Source of the DNA: Shouchella rhizosphaerae
GTDB lineage: Bacteria; Bacillota; Bacilli; Bacillales; Bacillaceae_D
Length of the DNA stretch: 64,000 nt
Direction of reading: 5' to 3'
Assembly (NCBI RefSeq): GCF_900142675.1
Contig: NZ_FRBS01000001.1
Span: 620,001-684,000, forward strand
Position numbers and translations under genes: made by a program
Part shown: positions 35,345 to 46,457 of the stretch, in pieces
How positions within the stretch are numbered: the stretch's first letter is position 1
Layout of the letters: each line of letters opens with the position of its first letter
Notes under the pieces: model-generated
The model's database searches: none
What the model saw: only the letters and a program-made list of their open reading frames with translations
Told to the model about the DNA's origin: nothing

Positions 35345-35376
35345 ACGGAGTGGGTTCCGCCCCACTCCGTTTTTTT
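35345..35376 (+). terminator. Terminator of motAB
   Basis: Stem ACGGAGTGGG/CCCACTCCGT, 6-base loop, six T. Confidence 0.93.
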
Positions 35377-35465
35377 AGGTGCCATTTGACAGCATGCTTT
35401 GTCAAGAACTACAATAATCTCGTTACCTGTTTTGGCGATGTTTACATGAAAAGAAGGTGAACCTG

Positions 35466-36593
35466 TTGTCGCGAGACGTTGCTTGGATGATTGGCCGAAC
35501 GATTGCCATTGTTGTTTTTCTTATAGGTTCTTTATGGGTGTTCGCAAAGGTCTTCTCGCTTACATACCCTTTTTGGTTTGCGGCTTTGTTTGCCTGGATG
35601 CTACAGCCAGTCGCCCGTTTCTTTCAACAAAAGCTGCGCTTCAGCCGTGGTTTTGCCAGTTTGTTTGGTTTGCTAGGCGGAATCTTGGTCATTAGCGCGA
35701 TTCTAACGGGGTTGGTTTTTCTTATTTATTTTAGTTTGCGCCAATTTTTTGAGCAAGTACCAACGTGGATTGAAGAAGGCTCTGAAAAAATGCAAATCTT
35801 CTTTAATGAGACGGTTTGGCCGTACTGGCAACAAGTACTTGGCTTGTTTGATACGATCGATGTAGGCACACACAATGTTCTGTCGGAAGGAATTGACCAG
35901 TTAGGGACAGTGCTTGGCAATTTTCTTGGCGATATCGGGCAGGGGGTTGTTGACTTTTTAACAACCGCGCTCTTAGGGTTACCGAACTTTTTGGTGGCGT
36001 TTCTGTTTATCATTTTGAGCATTTATTTTATGGGGAAAAGTTGGAGTTATTACCAGGATGTTTATGATCGCCATGTGCCACTACGGTTGCGTAAAAAAGG
36101 CAAAGAGTTCGTACAAGCGATCCGGCGGAGGCTGTTTGGCTTTCTTCGAGCCCAGTTCATCCTCATGTTTGTCACCGCTTGTATTGTCTTTGTCGGCCTT
36201 TTGATCATTCAGATTGACAATGCGTGGATGCTTGCCATTGTCGTCGGAATTGCTGAGCTGCTTCCTTATTTAGGGACTGGCACGATCTTAATTCCTTGGT
36301 TTATTTACTTGTTTATCACAGGCGATGTGTCTGGCGGTTTCGGGATTGCGATTTTATACATCATTGTCGTCATCATCCGGCAACTACTTGAACCAAAAGT
36401 GCTTTCAAGTCATATGAACTTAAATCCAATTGCAGTCTTAATTTCTTTGTTTGCCGGCCTCCGCTTGTTCGGTGCATTCGGCTTGTTTTTAGGCCCTGCT
36501 ATTTTGGTGTTCATCGTAATTTTGAATGACATTGGCTTTTTTCGAGCCGTCCTTCAGTTTATCCGCAACGGTTTTACTGAACCCGAGCAATAG
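35466..36593 (+). CDS. ytvI: AI-2E family membrane protein YtvI
   Basis: 375 residues with about eight helices; the IVVGIAELLPYLGTGTILIP and VIIRQLLEPKVLSSHMNLNP blocks define the AI-2E/PerM family, and length and N-terminus fit YtvI, annotated as a sporulation integral membrane protein. The TTG at 35466 lies 6-7 bases after AGAAGGTGA and is preferred over a GTG that overlaps this ribosome site. Transported substrate unknown. Confidence 0.85.
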   Translation: MSRDVAWMIGRTIAIVVFLIGSLWVFAKVFSLTYPFWFAALFAWMLQPVARFFQQKLRFSRGFASLFGLLGGILVISAILTGLVFLIYFSLRQFFEQVPTWIEEGSEKMQIFFNETVWPYWQQVLGLFDTIDVGTHNVLSEGIDQLGTVLGNFLGDIGQGVVDFLTTALLGLPNFLVAFLFIILSIYFMGKSWSYYQDVYDRHVPLRLRKKGKEFVQAIRRRLFGFLRAQFILMFVTACIVFVGLLIIQIDNAWMLAIVVGIAELLPYLGTGTILIPWFIYLFITGDVSGGFGIAILYIIVVIIRQLLEPKVLSSHMNLNPIAVLISLFAGLRLFGAFGLFLGPAILVFIVILNDIGFFRAVLQFIRNGFTEPEQ

Positions 36594-36618
36594 CCCGCTC
36601 ATCGGAGCGGGCTATTGC
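36587..36618. terminator. Bidirectional terminator overlapping both stop codons
   Basis: Fourteen-base perfect stem GCAATAGCCCGCTC/GAGCGGGCTATTGC with a 4-base loop. It contains the ytvI stop codon in one arm and the last codons and stop of the convergent yteA gene in the other. Confidence 0.75.
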
Positions 36619-37136
36619 TTTGGCCAATCTTGTTCATTTGTTGAATGGGAGAACGCGTCCTCCCCTGATTGATGGCTTGCCTGTTGTTCTTGTTCAAGGG
36701 CACGCGTTGTCTCTGTATCGCCCTCCATTCGCACATAGTCCACTCCACTAGCTTCTTGACGATCCTCCGCTAAAAGCGTTTCTTTTTCTCGTTGCGCTTC
36801 CGGTGTTCGCTTCGCATAAGGGAGTGCTTCCAGACGTTCATAAGGAATCGGTTGCCCTGTATCGATGCAGATTCCGTATGTCCCTTCTTCGATTCGCTCT
36901 AGCGCTTCTGTGATGTCTTGAAGGCGTTTTTGGTCCGCTTCGTTAAGTGATTGTTGGATGACACGGTCTTCGTATTCAGAAGCCGTTTCACCAATATGGT
37001 TATCGGCGCCCCGGGCAATGTCGCCGCGGCTGTCCGACATTTCGCCAGTGGTTCGTCGCTTCTTTGTTTCAAGCTCGTCTTTCATTTCTAGCAATTTGTG
37101 TTTTAAATGAGCAAGTTGTTTCTCTGAAAGTCCCAT
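36612..37136 (-). CDS. yteA: TraR/DksA-type protein YteA with degenerate zinc finger
   Basis: 174 residues. The coiled-coil part (LAHLKHKLLEMKDELETKKR, DRVIQQSLNEADQKRLQDI) and YGICIDTGQPIPYERLEALP match the Bacillus YteA/YocK group. Only one of the four zinc-finger cysteines remains (YGIC), so zinc binding is doubtful. The acidic, glutamine-rich tail is species-specific. The ATG at 37136 follows GGAGGT; the longer frame is rejected. Confidence 0.85.
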   Translation of the reverse strand: MGLSEKQLAHLKHKLLEMKDELETKKRRTTGEMSDSRGDIARGADNHIGETASEYEDRVIQQSLNEADQKRLQDITEALERIEEGTYGICIDTGQPIPYERLEALPYAKRTPEAQREKETLLAEDRQEASGVDYVRMEGDTETTRALEQEQQASHQSGEDAFSHSTNEQDWPKQ

Positions 37137-37386
37137 GTTTACTAAACCTCCCTCTACATCCTTATACTGCTCCTTTCCCGAAAAGGCGGTTAGGCAAACA
37201 ATGAGGGTGCAATTGGCAGATTCACAATGTTGTAGATGACAGGCAAAACGGCTCGCTACGGAAGCCATTTGCATCATTGCCCGAATTCCATACCAATACA
37301 ACAAATTTCTAATATTTGGTAAATTCCCTAGGTGTTGTTCGACTAAGTTTCGTGCTAAAATAAAGAAAAACCGTAAGCGAGGAAGC

Positions 37387-37740
37387 ATGATGGCCAAACA
37401 TCGGATTTATACAACGAGTGTCGCGAGCGTCTATCCCCATTATGTCGCGAAGGCAGAAAGAAAAGGGCGCACCAAAACCGAAGTCGATGAAATCATTTGT
37501 TGGCTGACCGGATATAGCCAAGAAGAGTTCGAAGCGCAACTGGAAAAACAAACAGACTTTGAGACATTCTTCGCAGACGCTCCAAAGCTAAATCCTTCGC
37601 GCCATTTGATCAAAGGCGTCGTCTGCGGTGTCCGAGTGGAAGACATTGAAGAACCAACGATGCGGGAAATTCGTTATTTGGATAAGTTGATCGATGAGCT
37701 AGCAAAGGGAAAAGCAATGGTGAAGATTTTACGAAAATGA
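37387..37740 (+). CDS. DUF2200-family protein
   Basis: 117 residues. [40 protein letters not shown] and the [20 protein letters not shown] stretch are highly conserved in DUF2200, a small cytoplasmic family with no known activity. Two adjacent ATG codons follow GAGG; the first is used. Confidence 0.9.
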   Translation: MMAKHRIYTTSVASVYPHYVAKAERKGRTKTEVDEIICWLTGYSQEEFEAQLEKQTDFETFFADAPKLNPSRHLIKGVVCGVRVEDIEEPTMREIRYLDKLIDELAKGKAMVKILRK

Positions 37741-37779
37741 GACGCTACACAAAGAAGCTGAAAAAAGAAAAATAGTCTA

Positions 37780-37814
37780 CTAAAAAAGCCTTGAAGCTCA
37801 TGCTTCAAGGCTTT
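37780..37814 (-). terminator. Terminator of parE-parC
   Basis: Stem AAAGCCTTGAAGC/GCTTCAAGGCTTT, 4-base loop, T run on the minus strand. It probably also serves the convergent DUF2200 gene. Confidence 0.9.
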
Positions 37815-37823
37815 GAGGTTTCC

Positions 37824-40247
37824 TTATTGAATCACACGTACTAACGTAAGCGCGTCGCCGCTTTCGTGTTGGTCAAAAGCATAGGAGCCGTTGGAATAGC
37901 GATCAGCACGACGATAGTCCCTTGGCGAGATGGCAATCATGTCTCCTTTTGCCGTTTCGATAGCAAACGTTTCATCTTGAGAGCGGACCCGCTTGAGCCC
38001 AACTAATCGATGAGGGTTGTTTTTTAATTCCCTTAGCATTAACACGCCTCGTTTGGCGCGGCTTGACTTTTCAAATTCAGTAATGGCCATTTTCTTGACC
38101 GCTCCACGATGTGTGGCAACGAGAAATTCAACAGAATCTTCAAGGCCAAATGCTTCGGCGCCAATGCAGTAATCACCTTCTTTTAAATTGATTCCCTTTA
38201 CACCAGCGGCACGTTGGCCGACTAAAGAAACATCTTCTTCCGAAAACCAAAGGCCATACCCAAAGGCAGTGGCTACGAACAGTTCTTGCTGGCCGTCTGT
38301 CAAAAGCACGCGAACGACTTCGTCCCCTTCTTTTAGCTTTAAGGCCATCAGTGGTTTGGAATAACGTTGGGCTTGGTATAAGTTTAACGTTGACCGTTTG
38401 GCCATTCCTGCTCGCGTCATAAAGAGCAAATACTTCGTCTCAGCAAACTCGCGAATGATTTGTGCAGCAATAATTTCATCATCGGCATCAATCGCAACGA
38501 GGTTGGCAACATGTTGGCCGTCGTCTTTCCAACGGATGTCTGGCAGCGAGTGGACAGGCACGTACAAGTAACTCCCCCGTTTGGTAAACAGTAGCACCAC
38601 ATCAGTTGTATTGGCTTCTTGGGATAATAAGAGACGGTCTCCTTCTTTCATTCCTGGCCCATCCTGGCTAGAGGCTGAGTAGGAGCGCAGGCTTGTCCGT
38701 TTGACGTAGCCTGCCTTTGTGATCGTCACGCGCACGTCTTCCGAGGCAATCAACATGTCCATGTTGATTTTGATTTCTTCAATTTCCGCTCGAATTTCGG
38801 TACGGCGCGGAGAAGCAAATGTCTTTTTAATTTGGTTTAATTCCTTTTTAATGACGGAAATGAGTTTCTTTTCGCTGGCCAAAATCGCTTTTAATTCGGC
38901 AATTCGCTTTTCAAGCTCCTCTGCTTCTTTTTGAAGCGTCGTAATGTCGGTATTGGTCAGACGGTAAAGTTGGAGTGTGACAATTGCTTCTGCTTGTGGT
39001 TCAGTAAAGCCAAACTGGCTTTGCAAATTGGCTTTTGCGTCTTTTTTATCTTTTGAAGCACGGATCACAGCAATGACTTCATCCAAAATGGAAACGGCTT
39101 TGATAAGGCCTTCGACAATGTGGGCGCGGTCAACGGCTTTTTTAAGCTCGAATTGGGAGCGTCGCGTAAACACTTGCTTTTGATGGTCGATGTACGCTTG
39201 CATCAAGTCGAGCAGCCCCATTAACTTAGGTGTTTTATTGTGTATCGCCACCATATTAAAGTGGTACGTCACTTGCAAATCGGTATTTTTAAACAGGTAA
39301 TGGAGAATCGCTTCTGGATCAGCTTCCTTTTTCAGTTCAACGACAATGCGCATCCCGGTACGGTCTGTATCGTCGCGGACTTCGGCAATACCGTCCACTT
39401 TTTTGTCAAATCGGATTTCATCCATTTTTTTAACTAAGCTCGCCTTTACTACTTCGTAAGGAATTTCCGTAATGACGATTTGCTTGCGGCCGCCACGCGT
39501 TTCTTCAATCGCTGTCCGGCCGCGGACGACGATTTTGCCTTTCCCTGTTTCATAAGCTTGGCGGATGCCGTTTGAGCCTTGGACAATTCCGCCAGTAGGG
39601 AAGTCAGGGCCTTTAATAATTTCTAACAATTCATCAAGGCTCGTATGTGGCTTTTGCATCAACAACGTAATGCCGTCAATGATCTCTGGCAAGTGATGAG
39701 GCGGTATGTCTGTCGCGTAACCAGCCGAAATACCTGTTGAACCATTCACAAGCAAATTTGGAAACATCGCTGGCAAGACGACGGGCTCTTCAATTGAATC
39801 ATCAAAGTTCGGGATGTAGTCGACTGTGCCTTTATCTAAATCACGCATCAACTCTGCACTAATCGCCGATAGCCGCGCTTCCGTATAACGCATGGCCGCC
39901 GGTGGATCGCCATCCACTGAACCGTTGTTGCCGTGCATGTCGATTAATTGTTCACGCACTTTCCATTCTTGGCTCATGCGGACCATTGCTTCATACACGG
40001 AACTGTCGCCATGGGGATGGTAATTGCCGATGACGTTTCCAACCGTTTTGGCTGCCTTTCGATACGGTTTATCGGCCGTATTGCCTTCATTGTACATTGC
40101 ATACAAAATACGGCGTTGCACAGGCTTTAGTCCGTCTCTGGCATCAGGCAATGCCCGTTCCTGGATAATGTATTTGCTGTAGCGGCTAAAACGGTCGCCG
40201 ATGACATCTTCTAAAGGAAGGTCGAGATAACGTTCTGATTTTGCCAC
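37824..40247 (-). CDS. parC: DNA topoisomerase IV subunit A
   Basis: 807 residues. The catalytic tyrosine lies in AAMRYTEARLSAIS; the quinolone-determining loop HPHGDSSVYEAMVRMSQEW keeps the Ser and Glu of the susceptible type. The C-terminal beta-pinwheel (from about residue 500) is complete. A GTG start directly follows the parE stop, so both subunits are coupled. Decatenates daughter chromosomes. Confidence 0.96.
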   Translation of the reverse strand: MAKSERYLDLPLEDVIGDRFSRYSKYIIQERALPDARDGLKPVQRRILYAMYNEGNTADKPYRKAAKTVGNVIGNYHPHGDSSVYEAMVRMSQEWKVREQLIDMHGNNGSVDGDPPAAMRYTEARLSAISAELMRDLDKGTVDYIPNFDDSIEEPVVLPAMFPNLLVNGSTGISAGYATDIPPHHLPEIIDGITLLMQKPHTSLDELLEIIKGPDFPTGGIVQGSNGIRQAYETGKGKIVVRGRTAIEETRGGRKQIVITEIPYEVVKASLVKKMDEIRFDKKVDGIAEVRDDTDRTGMRIVVELKKEADPEAILHYLFKNTDLQVTYHFNMVAIHNKTPKLMGLLDLMQAYIDHQKQVFTRRSQFELKKAVDRAHIVEGLIKAVSILDEVIAVIRASKDKKDAKANLQSQFGFTEPQAEAIVTLQLYRLTNTDITTLQKEAEELEKRIAELKAILASEKKLISVIKKELNQIKKTFASPRRTEIRAEIEEIKINMDMLIASEDVRVTITKAGYVKRTSLRSYSASSQDGPGMKEGDRLLLSQEANTTDVVLLFTKRGSYLYVPVHSLPDIRWKDDGQHVANLVAIDADDEIIAAQIIREFAETKYLLFMTRAGMAKRSTLNLYQAQRYSKPLMALKLKEGDEVVRVLLTDGQQELFVATAFGYGLWFSEEDVSLVGQRAAGVKGINLKEGDYCIGAEAFGLEDSVEFLVATHRGAVKKMAITEFEKSSRAKRGVLMLRELKNNPHRLVGLKRVRSQDETFAIETAKGDMIAISPRDYRRADRYSNGSYAFDQHESGDALTLVRVIQ

Positions 40248-42239
<1,992 letters not shown>

Positions 42240-42249
42240 CTATAAATCG

Positions 42250-42258
42250 ATTATACCA
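42250..42258 (-). promoter_or_regulatory. Promoter of parE-parC
   Basis: Extended -10 TGGTATAAT on the minus strand about 35 bases before the parE start; no good -35 is seen, as usual for extended -10 promoters. Confidence 0.55.
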
Positions 42259-42413
42259 TAACGAATACGAATGTTTGTTCTGTATAGGTGAAATAATGGC
42301 TGCCCTTCTTCATTTTAACCATTGTTTTCCTGTATGCAACAGTTTTTTCTAATAGCACCTTACCATGTTTATCTTTGTTGTTGCAAATGCCTGGCTACCT
42401 TGTTTGACAAAAT

Positions 42414-42440
42414 CAAGCCCGCACCTATGATGCGGGCTTG
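42414..42440 (-). terminator. Terminator of yneT
   Basis: Stem CAAGCCCGCA/TGCGGGCTTG with a 7-base loop, then ATTTTG on the minus strand, 4 bases after the yneT stop. Confidence 0.85.
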
Positions 42441-42443
42441 CGC

Positions 42444-42851
42444 TCATTTAAACTTAGCATGCTCTACTTTGATGCAACGGTCCATGACTGTTTCAACCCC
42501 ATGTGCTTGCAAATAATCATATGCTTCCTCGTTAACGACGCCTAATTGCGACCAAAAGACGCCAATGCCTGCTTTGACTGTGTCTCTGGCAATCTCAGGG
42601 AGAAACTCGCTGCGGCGAAAAACGTTAACGAGATCGACCTCACCCTCAATATCGAGGAGCGATGGGTACGCTTTTTCACCGAGCACTTTATCGACGCGGG
42701 GGTTGACAGGAATAATGGTGTATCCTGCTTTTTGCATCGCCTCGGATACCATGTAAGACGTGCGTTCCGGATTGTCAGATAAGCCAACAACGGCAATGCG
42801 TTTTTTCGTATGAAGCAGTTCTTTCATTCGTTCATCACTTGGGTTTTTCAT
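42444..42851 (-). CDS. yneT: CoA-binding domain protein YneT (YccU family)
   Basis: 135 residues with a Rossmann-like CoA-binding fold: RIAVVGLSDNPERTSYMVSE, IPVNPRVDKVLGEKAYPSL and the VFWSQLGVVNEEAYDYLQAH segment. Function unknown. Its start lies 6 bases after the opuFB stop with AAAGGAG inside that gap, so it can be read from the transporter operon; the following terminator separates it from parE. Confidence 0.92.
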   Translation of the reverse strand: MKNPSDERMKELLHTKKRIAVVGLSDNPERTSYMVSEAMQKAGYTIIPVNPRVDKVLGEKAYPSLLDIEGEVDLVNVFRRSEFLPEIARDTVKAGIGVFWSQLGVVNEEAYDYLQAHGVETVMDRCIKVEHAKFK

Positions 42852-42857
42852 CTGTGT

Positions 42858-44432
42858 TCACTCCTTTTCGTCTTTCAGCAGGCCTTTCTCTTGCAAAAAT
42901 TCGCCTGCTACTTGATAAGGGTCTTCGTCGTTAATGTCCACGCGATAGTTCAATTCAGATATTTCTTCGACAGAACCAAGTCCAGCGAGTTGGTTTAAAA
43001 TCGACTCCAATTCAGGATATTCTTCGATCGCTTTTTTGCTTACTAGCGGCGCTGCTTGGTAAGGCGGAAACAACGACTGGTCATCTTCTAAAACAACCAT
43101 ATCATACTGGACAAGTTGCGGGTCTGTCGAGAAAACATCGCTTACTTCTATGCTCTCGTTTGCGATCGCTTGGTAGCGAGTGGAAACGTCAATCGATGTG
43201 ACATGTTCAAACGAAAAGCCATACGCTTCCTCAAAACCAAGATAGCCATCTTGTCTGTCCATGAATTCAAAGCTGAAACCGACGTGAAGTTTAGTAGCGT
43301 AAGGGCTCAAATCGCTTATTTTCTTGATGTTGAGTTGTTCAGCCTGTTCCCGTGGCATCGCCAGCGCATACGTGTTTTGAAAGGCCATCGGCTTAAGCAA
43401 TACGTCACCGTATTCAGCAAGGAGGCCATTGCGCGCTTGTTCGTAGGATGTCTGTTCATGATAACTGAAATCTTCTGTTCCCAACAAATCACTAAGAACC
43501 GTCCCTGTAAATTCCGGATAGAGATCAATATCTCCAACACGTAAGGCGTTGAAATTCACGCTTGTCTCACCAAGAGGAGCGACCACTTCAACAGTAAGGT
43601 CAGTGTCTTGTTCGATTAAATGTTTATACATATTGGCGAGGATTGGTGGTTCAGGGCCGAGTTTTCCGCCGATAACTAAATCTGGTTCATCGCTTTGAAT
43701 AAAGGAAGCGATCGGCGAAATCGCGACGATGGCAATGGCAACAAGGAGCACGCTCGCAAGCGGCTTATACGTTGTTCCTTGTGCGTGCGCTGCACGCTTC
43801 TCGCTGAAGCGCAACACAAAATCGAGTGCTAGCGCAAGCAACGCAGCTGGAAGGGCGCCGAATAAAATGTATTCATTGCTTGTCCGCTGAATACCGGTCA
43901 TAATGATTTGCCCAAGTCCGCCGCCGCCAACAAGCGCTGCCAGGGTGGCAGTGCCGACAATCAGCACCATTGATGTACGGATGCCTGCCATGACTGTTGG
44001 CATGGCGATGGGTAGTTCTACTTTCAGCAAACGGCGGTATGAATTCATGCCTATTCCTTTCGCCGCCTCGATCAGGGATGGGTCAATGCCTTTAATTCCT
44101 GTATATGTATTGCGCAAAATCGGCAGTAACGCGTAGGCAGTAAGCGCAATGATAGCTGGAGTCGTGCCAATCCCGACAAAAAGGACTAAAAAGCCAAGCA
44201 AGGCGAGCGATGGGATCGTTTGCAAGACGGCAGCAGTGCCGATCACCCACTCCGATATTCGTTTATAACGAGTAAGCAAAATCCCTAGTGGCACGCCAAT
44301 CGCCACTGCAATTAGCAAGGAAGCAAGCGACAATTGAATATGTTCCCAAAATGCGCGTATTAATAAATCGGAACGCTCGTGAAAAAGGTTGATATAAGAT
44401 GTCCAAAAGGTAGCCATATGTTTTTGCTGCAT
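42858..44432 (-). CDS. opuFB: Compatible-solute ABC importer, permease fused to substrate-binding protein (OpuFB type)
   Basis: 524 residues. Residues about 25-215 are a BPD-type permease (VLQTIPSLALLGFLVLFVGI, EAAKGIGMNSYRRLLKVELP, GGGGLGQIIMTGIQ); from about 250 an OpuAC-like binding domain follows (LVIGGKLGPEPPILANMYKH, VGDIDLYPEFTGTVLSDLL). Such TMD-SBP hybrids are the OpuF class for glycine betaine and relatives. No clear ribosome site precedes either possible ATG (44432 or 44417), so the exact start is uncertain; a 76-base gap separates it from opuFA. Confidence 0.88.
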   Translation of the reverse strand: MQQKHMATFWTSYINLFHERSDLLIRAFWEHIQLSLASLLIAVAIGVPLGILLTRYKRISEWVIGTAAVLQTIPSLALLGFLVLFVGIGTTPAIIALTAYALLPILRNTYTGIKGIDPSLIEAAKGIGMNSYRRLLKVELPIAMPTVMAGIRTSMVLIVGTATLAALVGGGGLGQIIMTGIQRTSNEYILFGALPAALLALALDFVLRFSEKRAAHAQGTTYKPLASVLLVAIAIVAISPIASFIQSDEPDLVIGGKLGPEPPILANMYKHLIEQDTDLTVEVVAPLGETSVNFNALRVGDIDLYPEFTGTVLSDLLGTEDFSYHEQTSYEQARNGLLAEYGDVLLKPMAFQNTYALAMPREQAEQLNIKKISDLSPYATKLHVGFSFEFMDRQDGYLGFEEAYGFSFEHVTSIDVSTRYQAIANESIEVSDVFSTDPQLVQYDMVVLEDDQSLFPPYQAAPLVSKKAIEEYPELESILNQLAGLGSVEEISELNYRVDINDEDPYQVAGEFLQEKGLLKDEKE

Positions 44433-44508
44433 GCTTAAAGCGCGCGAACGCTGTCCTGCTTAAGCTTGCAGTTCTTCCCCATTTTGTATGCACGCGGACA
44501 GTGCTAGA

Positions 44509-45543
44509 TTAAAGTGTTTTTAGGCTCAGTTTGGCCAAGTCTTCATAAGAAATGGTGCCAATTAGGTGATTTCCTTCCGTGACTGGAAGGGCTGGCACAC
44601 CTTGTTTTTGTAAAGCTTCAAACGCTTGCTCAAGCGTGCTGTCCCGATTTAAAGTCAACGGGTCATCAAGCAAAACGCCATGATAAAAAGCGCGGATTAG
44701 TTCCTGCTTATCGTTGATTTCATATTGCAACTCGGCTTGATTCGTGTTCACTCTTTCTTTTACGTAGGCGCTTTGGTAAACAGGCATCATTACGTCTTTT
44801 AGTGGCAAGTGCCCAGGAGAGATCGTGTGCCCCATCATTTCTTTCACAAGGTTTGTGCGCGGATTTTCCCTTAGTTCCTGAGGCGAGCCAATTTGCACGA
44901 TTTCTCCTTTTTCCATTACCCCAATGCGGCTGCCGAGTTTCGCCGCCTCTTCCATATCGTGTGTGACAAACACAACTGTTTTCTGAATGGTTTGTTGCAA
45001 CGCTTTAATATCGTGTTGGAGCTGGCTCCTTGACAACGGGTCAAGGGCGCTGAATGGCTCGTCCATTAACAAAATATCTGGATCAGCCGCAAGTGCTCGA
45101 GCCACCCCTACACGTTGTTGTTGACCGCCGGACAAATCACTTGGCATGCGCTCCCGGTAAATCGTAGGTTCAAGTCCGACTAAATCAAGCAATTCATCGA
45201 CGCGCTTTTCAATCGTCGACTTCTTCCATTGTTTCATTTCTGGCACAATCCCAATGTTGTCTGCCACAGACATATTCGGAAATAACGCGATTTGTTGTAA
45301 AACATAACCAATGTTCCAGCGCAATTCATGAATGTTTGCTTGAGCGGTATGTTGGCCGTCGATGAAAATCGCGCCAGAAGAAGGTTCAATGAGACGATTA
45401 ATCATTTTAAGGGTTGTGGTTTTCCCACAGCCGCTCGGGCCAATTAACACAAAGAATTCCCCTTTTTCGACTTTAAAGGAGAGCTTGTTTACAGCTGTTG
45501 TGCCGTCAGCATATACTTTAGAGACTTGCTCAAAGGCAATCAC
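44509..45543 (-). CDS. opuFA: Compatible-solute ABC importer ATPase with CBS domains (OpuFA type)
   Basis: 344 residues. Walker A GPSGCGKTTTLKM, signature LSGGQQQRVGVARALA, Walker B DILLMDEPFSALDP, and the OpuA-specific VTHDMEEAAKLGSRIGVMEKG. The last 90 residues hold CBS modules that in OpuA sense ionic strength or c-di-AMP (ALPVTEGNHLIGTISYEDLA). GTG start with GGGGGAGAAGG upstream. First gene of the operon, behind a sigma-B-like promoter. Confidence 0.9.
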   Translation of the reverse strand: MIAFEQVSKVYADGTTAVNKLSFKVEKGEFFVLIGPSGCGKTTTLKMINRLIEPSSGAIFIDGQHTAQANIHELRWNIGYVLQQIALFPNMSVADNIGIVPEMKQWKKSTIEKRVDELLDLVGLEPTIYRERMPSDLSGGQQQRVGVARALAADPDILLMDEPFSALDPLSRSQLQHDIKALQQTIQKTVVFVTHDMEEAAKLGSRIGVMEKGEIVQIGSPQELRENPRTNLVKEMMGHTISPGHLPLKDVMMPVYQSAYVKERVNTNQAELQYEINDKQELIRAFYHGVLLDDPLTLNRDSTLEQAFEALQKQGVPALPVTEGNHLIGTISYEDLAKLSLKTL

Positions 45544-45583
45544 GTTATCCTTCTCCCCCTTATGATTAGGCGCTTTTTAGTTT

Positions 45584-45608
45584 ATACCCGATTTTATGTT
45601 TTTTAACC
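45584..45608 (-). promoter_or_regulatory. Sigma-B-type stress promoter of opuF
   Basis: Minus-strand -35 GGTTAA (one mismatch to GTTTAA) and -10 GGGTAT (exact), 13-base spacer, 41 bases before the opuFA start. The pattern GTTTAA-N12-15-GGGTAT is the general-stress sigma-B consensus of Bacillus. Confidence 0.7.
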
Positions 45609-45636
45609 ACAGCATCCCTTCCGAGGAAAGAATAAT

Positions 45637-45660
45637 CCCCGCAAGGTTGCCCCTGCGGGT
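45637..45660 (-). terminator. Terminator of fadH
   Basis: CCCGCA/TGCGGG stem with a 10-base loop just after the fadH stop; T content beyond it is moderate. Confidence 0.7.
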
Positions 45661-45665
45661 TGAGG

Positions 45666-46457
45666 TTATGTGCGAAAAGTAGCAGCGCCTGTTTGAAAGC
45701 CAGACTGGCCAATGTGTTGACCCCCATCAATCGTGATACAAGTGCCGTTAATATACTCCCCGTCTGGAGACAACAAATAAGAAGCAAGTTTGGCCACTTC
45801 TGTCGTCTTGCCAAAGCGGTTCAGGGGGATGCTTTTTACCGCTTTAGCATGAGCATGCTCATCGTGAAGCAGTTTTTCAACGCCGCCTGTGTTTTCAATC
45901 GGGCCAGGCGCAATCGCATTGACGCGTATCCCATACTGGCTTCCCCATTCGACGGCCAACGTTTTCGTCATCGCTAGGACGCCCGCTTTGGCACTGGCTG
46001 AATGGACGACTCCTGGGCCGCCTGTCCATGCATAGGTGGCGACAATGTTGATGATCGACCCTTTTGCATCGTCAGCAATCCAGCGCTTTCCAACTGTTTG
46101 CGTGACATGCCATGTTCCATGTAAAACGATGTCAATGACCGCTTTCCAACCATTTTCAGACAAGTCCTCAGCTGGACATAAAAAGTTCCCAGCCGCATTG
46201 TTGACAACTCCGGTCAATGGCCCAAGCGATTCGTAAATCGCGGTTACCATCTTTTCGACATCGGCCCGGTTCCGCACATCGACTTCATAGGTCGCCACTT
46301 GACCAGGGAATGTTTCAATTTCCTGTTTGGCTTGCGTTAATTTGTCGCCATTTCGTGCACAAATAGCAACAAATGCCCCCTCCTCAGCAAACTGTTTAGC
46401 AATCGCTTTGCCCATGCCACTGCTTCCGCCTGTAATTAATAGGACAGGCTTGTCCAT
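45666..46457 (-). CDS. fadH: 2,4-dienoyl-CoA reductase FadH (short-chain dehydrogenase)
   Basis: 263 residues of the SDR fold. NADP-binding TGGSSGMGKAIAKQ, NNAAGNFLCPAEDLS, ATYAWTGGPGVVHSASAKAG and NAIAPGPIENTGG agree closely with B. subtilis FadH (YkuF), which reduces 2,4-dienoyl-CoA during degradation of unsaturated fatty acids. The usual SDR catalytic tyrosine is shifted (YAW segment), as in FadH. The ATG at 46457 follows AAGGAGG. Confidence 0.9.
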   Translation of the reverse strand: MDKPVLLITGGSSGMGKAIAKQFAEEGAFVAICARNGDKLTQAKQEIETFPGQVATYEVDVRNRADVEKMVTAIYESLGPLTGVVNNAAGNFLCPAEDLSENGWKAVIDIVLHGTWHVTQTVGKRWIADDAKGSIINIVATYAWTGGPGVVHSASAKAGVLAMTKTLAVEWGSQYGIRVNAIAPGPIENTGGVEKLLHDEHAHAKAVKSIPLNRFGKTTEVAKLASYLLSPDGEYINGTCITIDGGQHIGQSGFQTGAATFRT

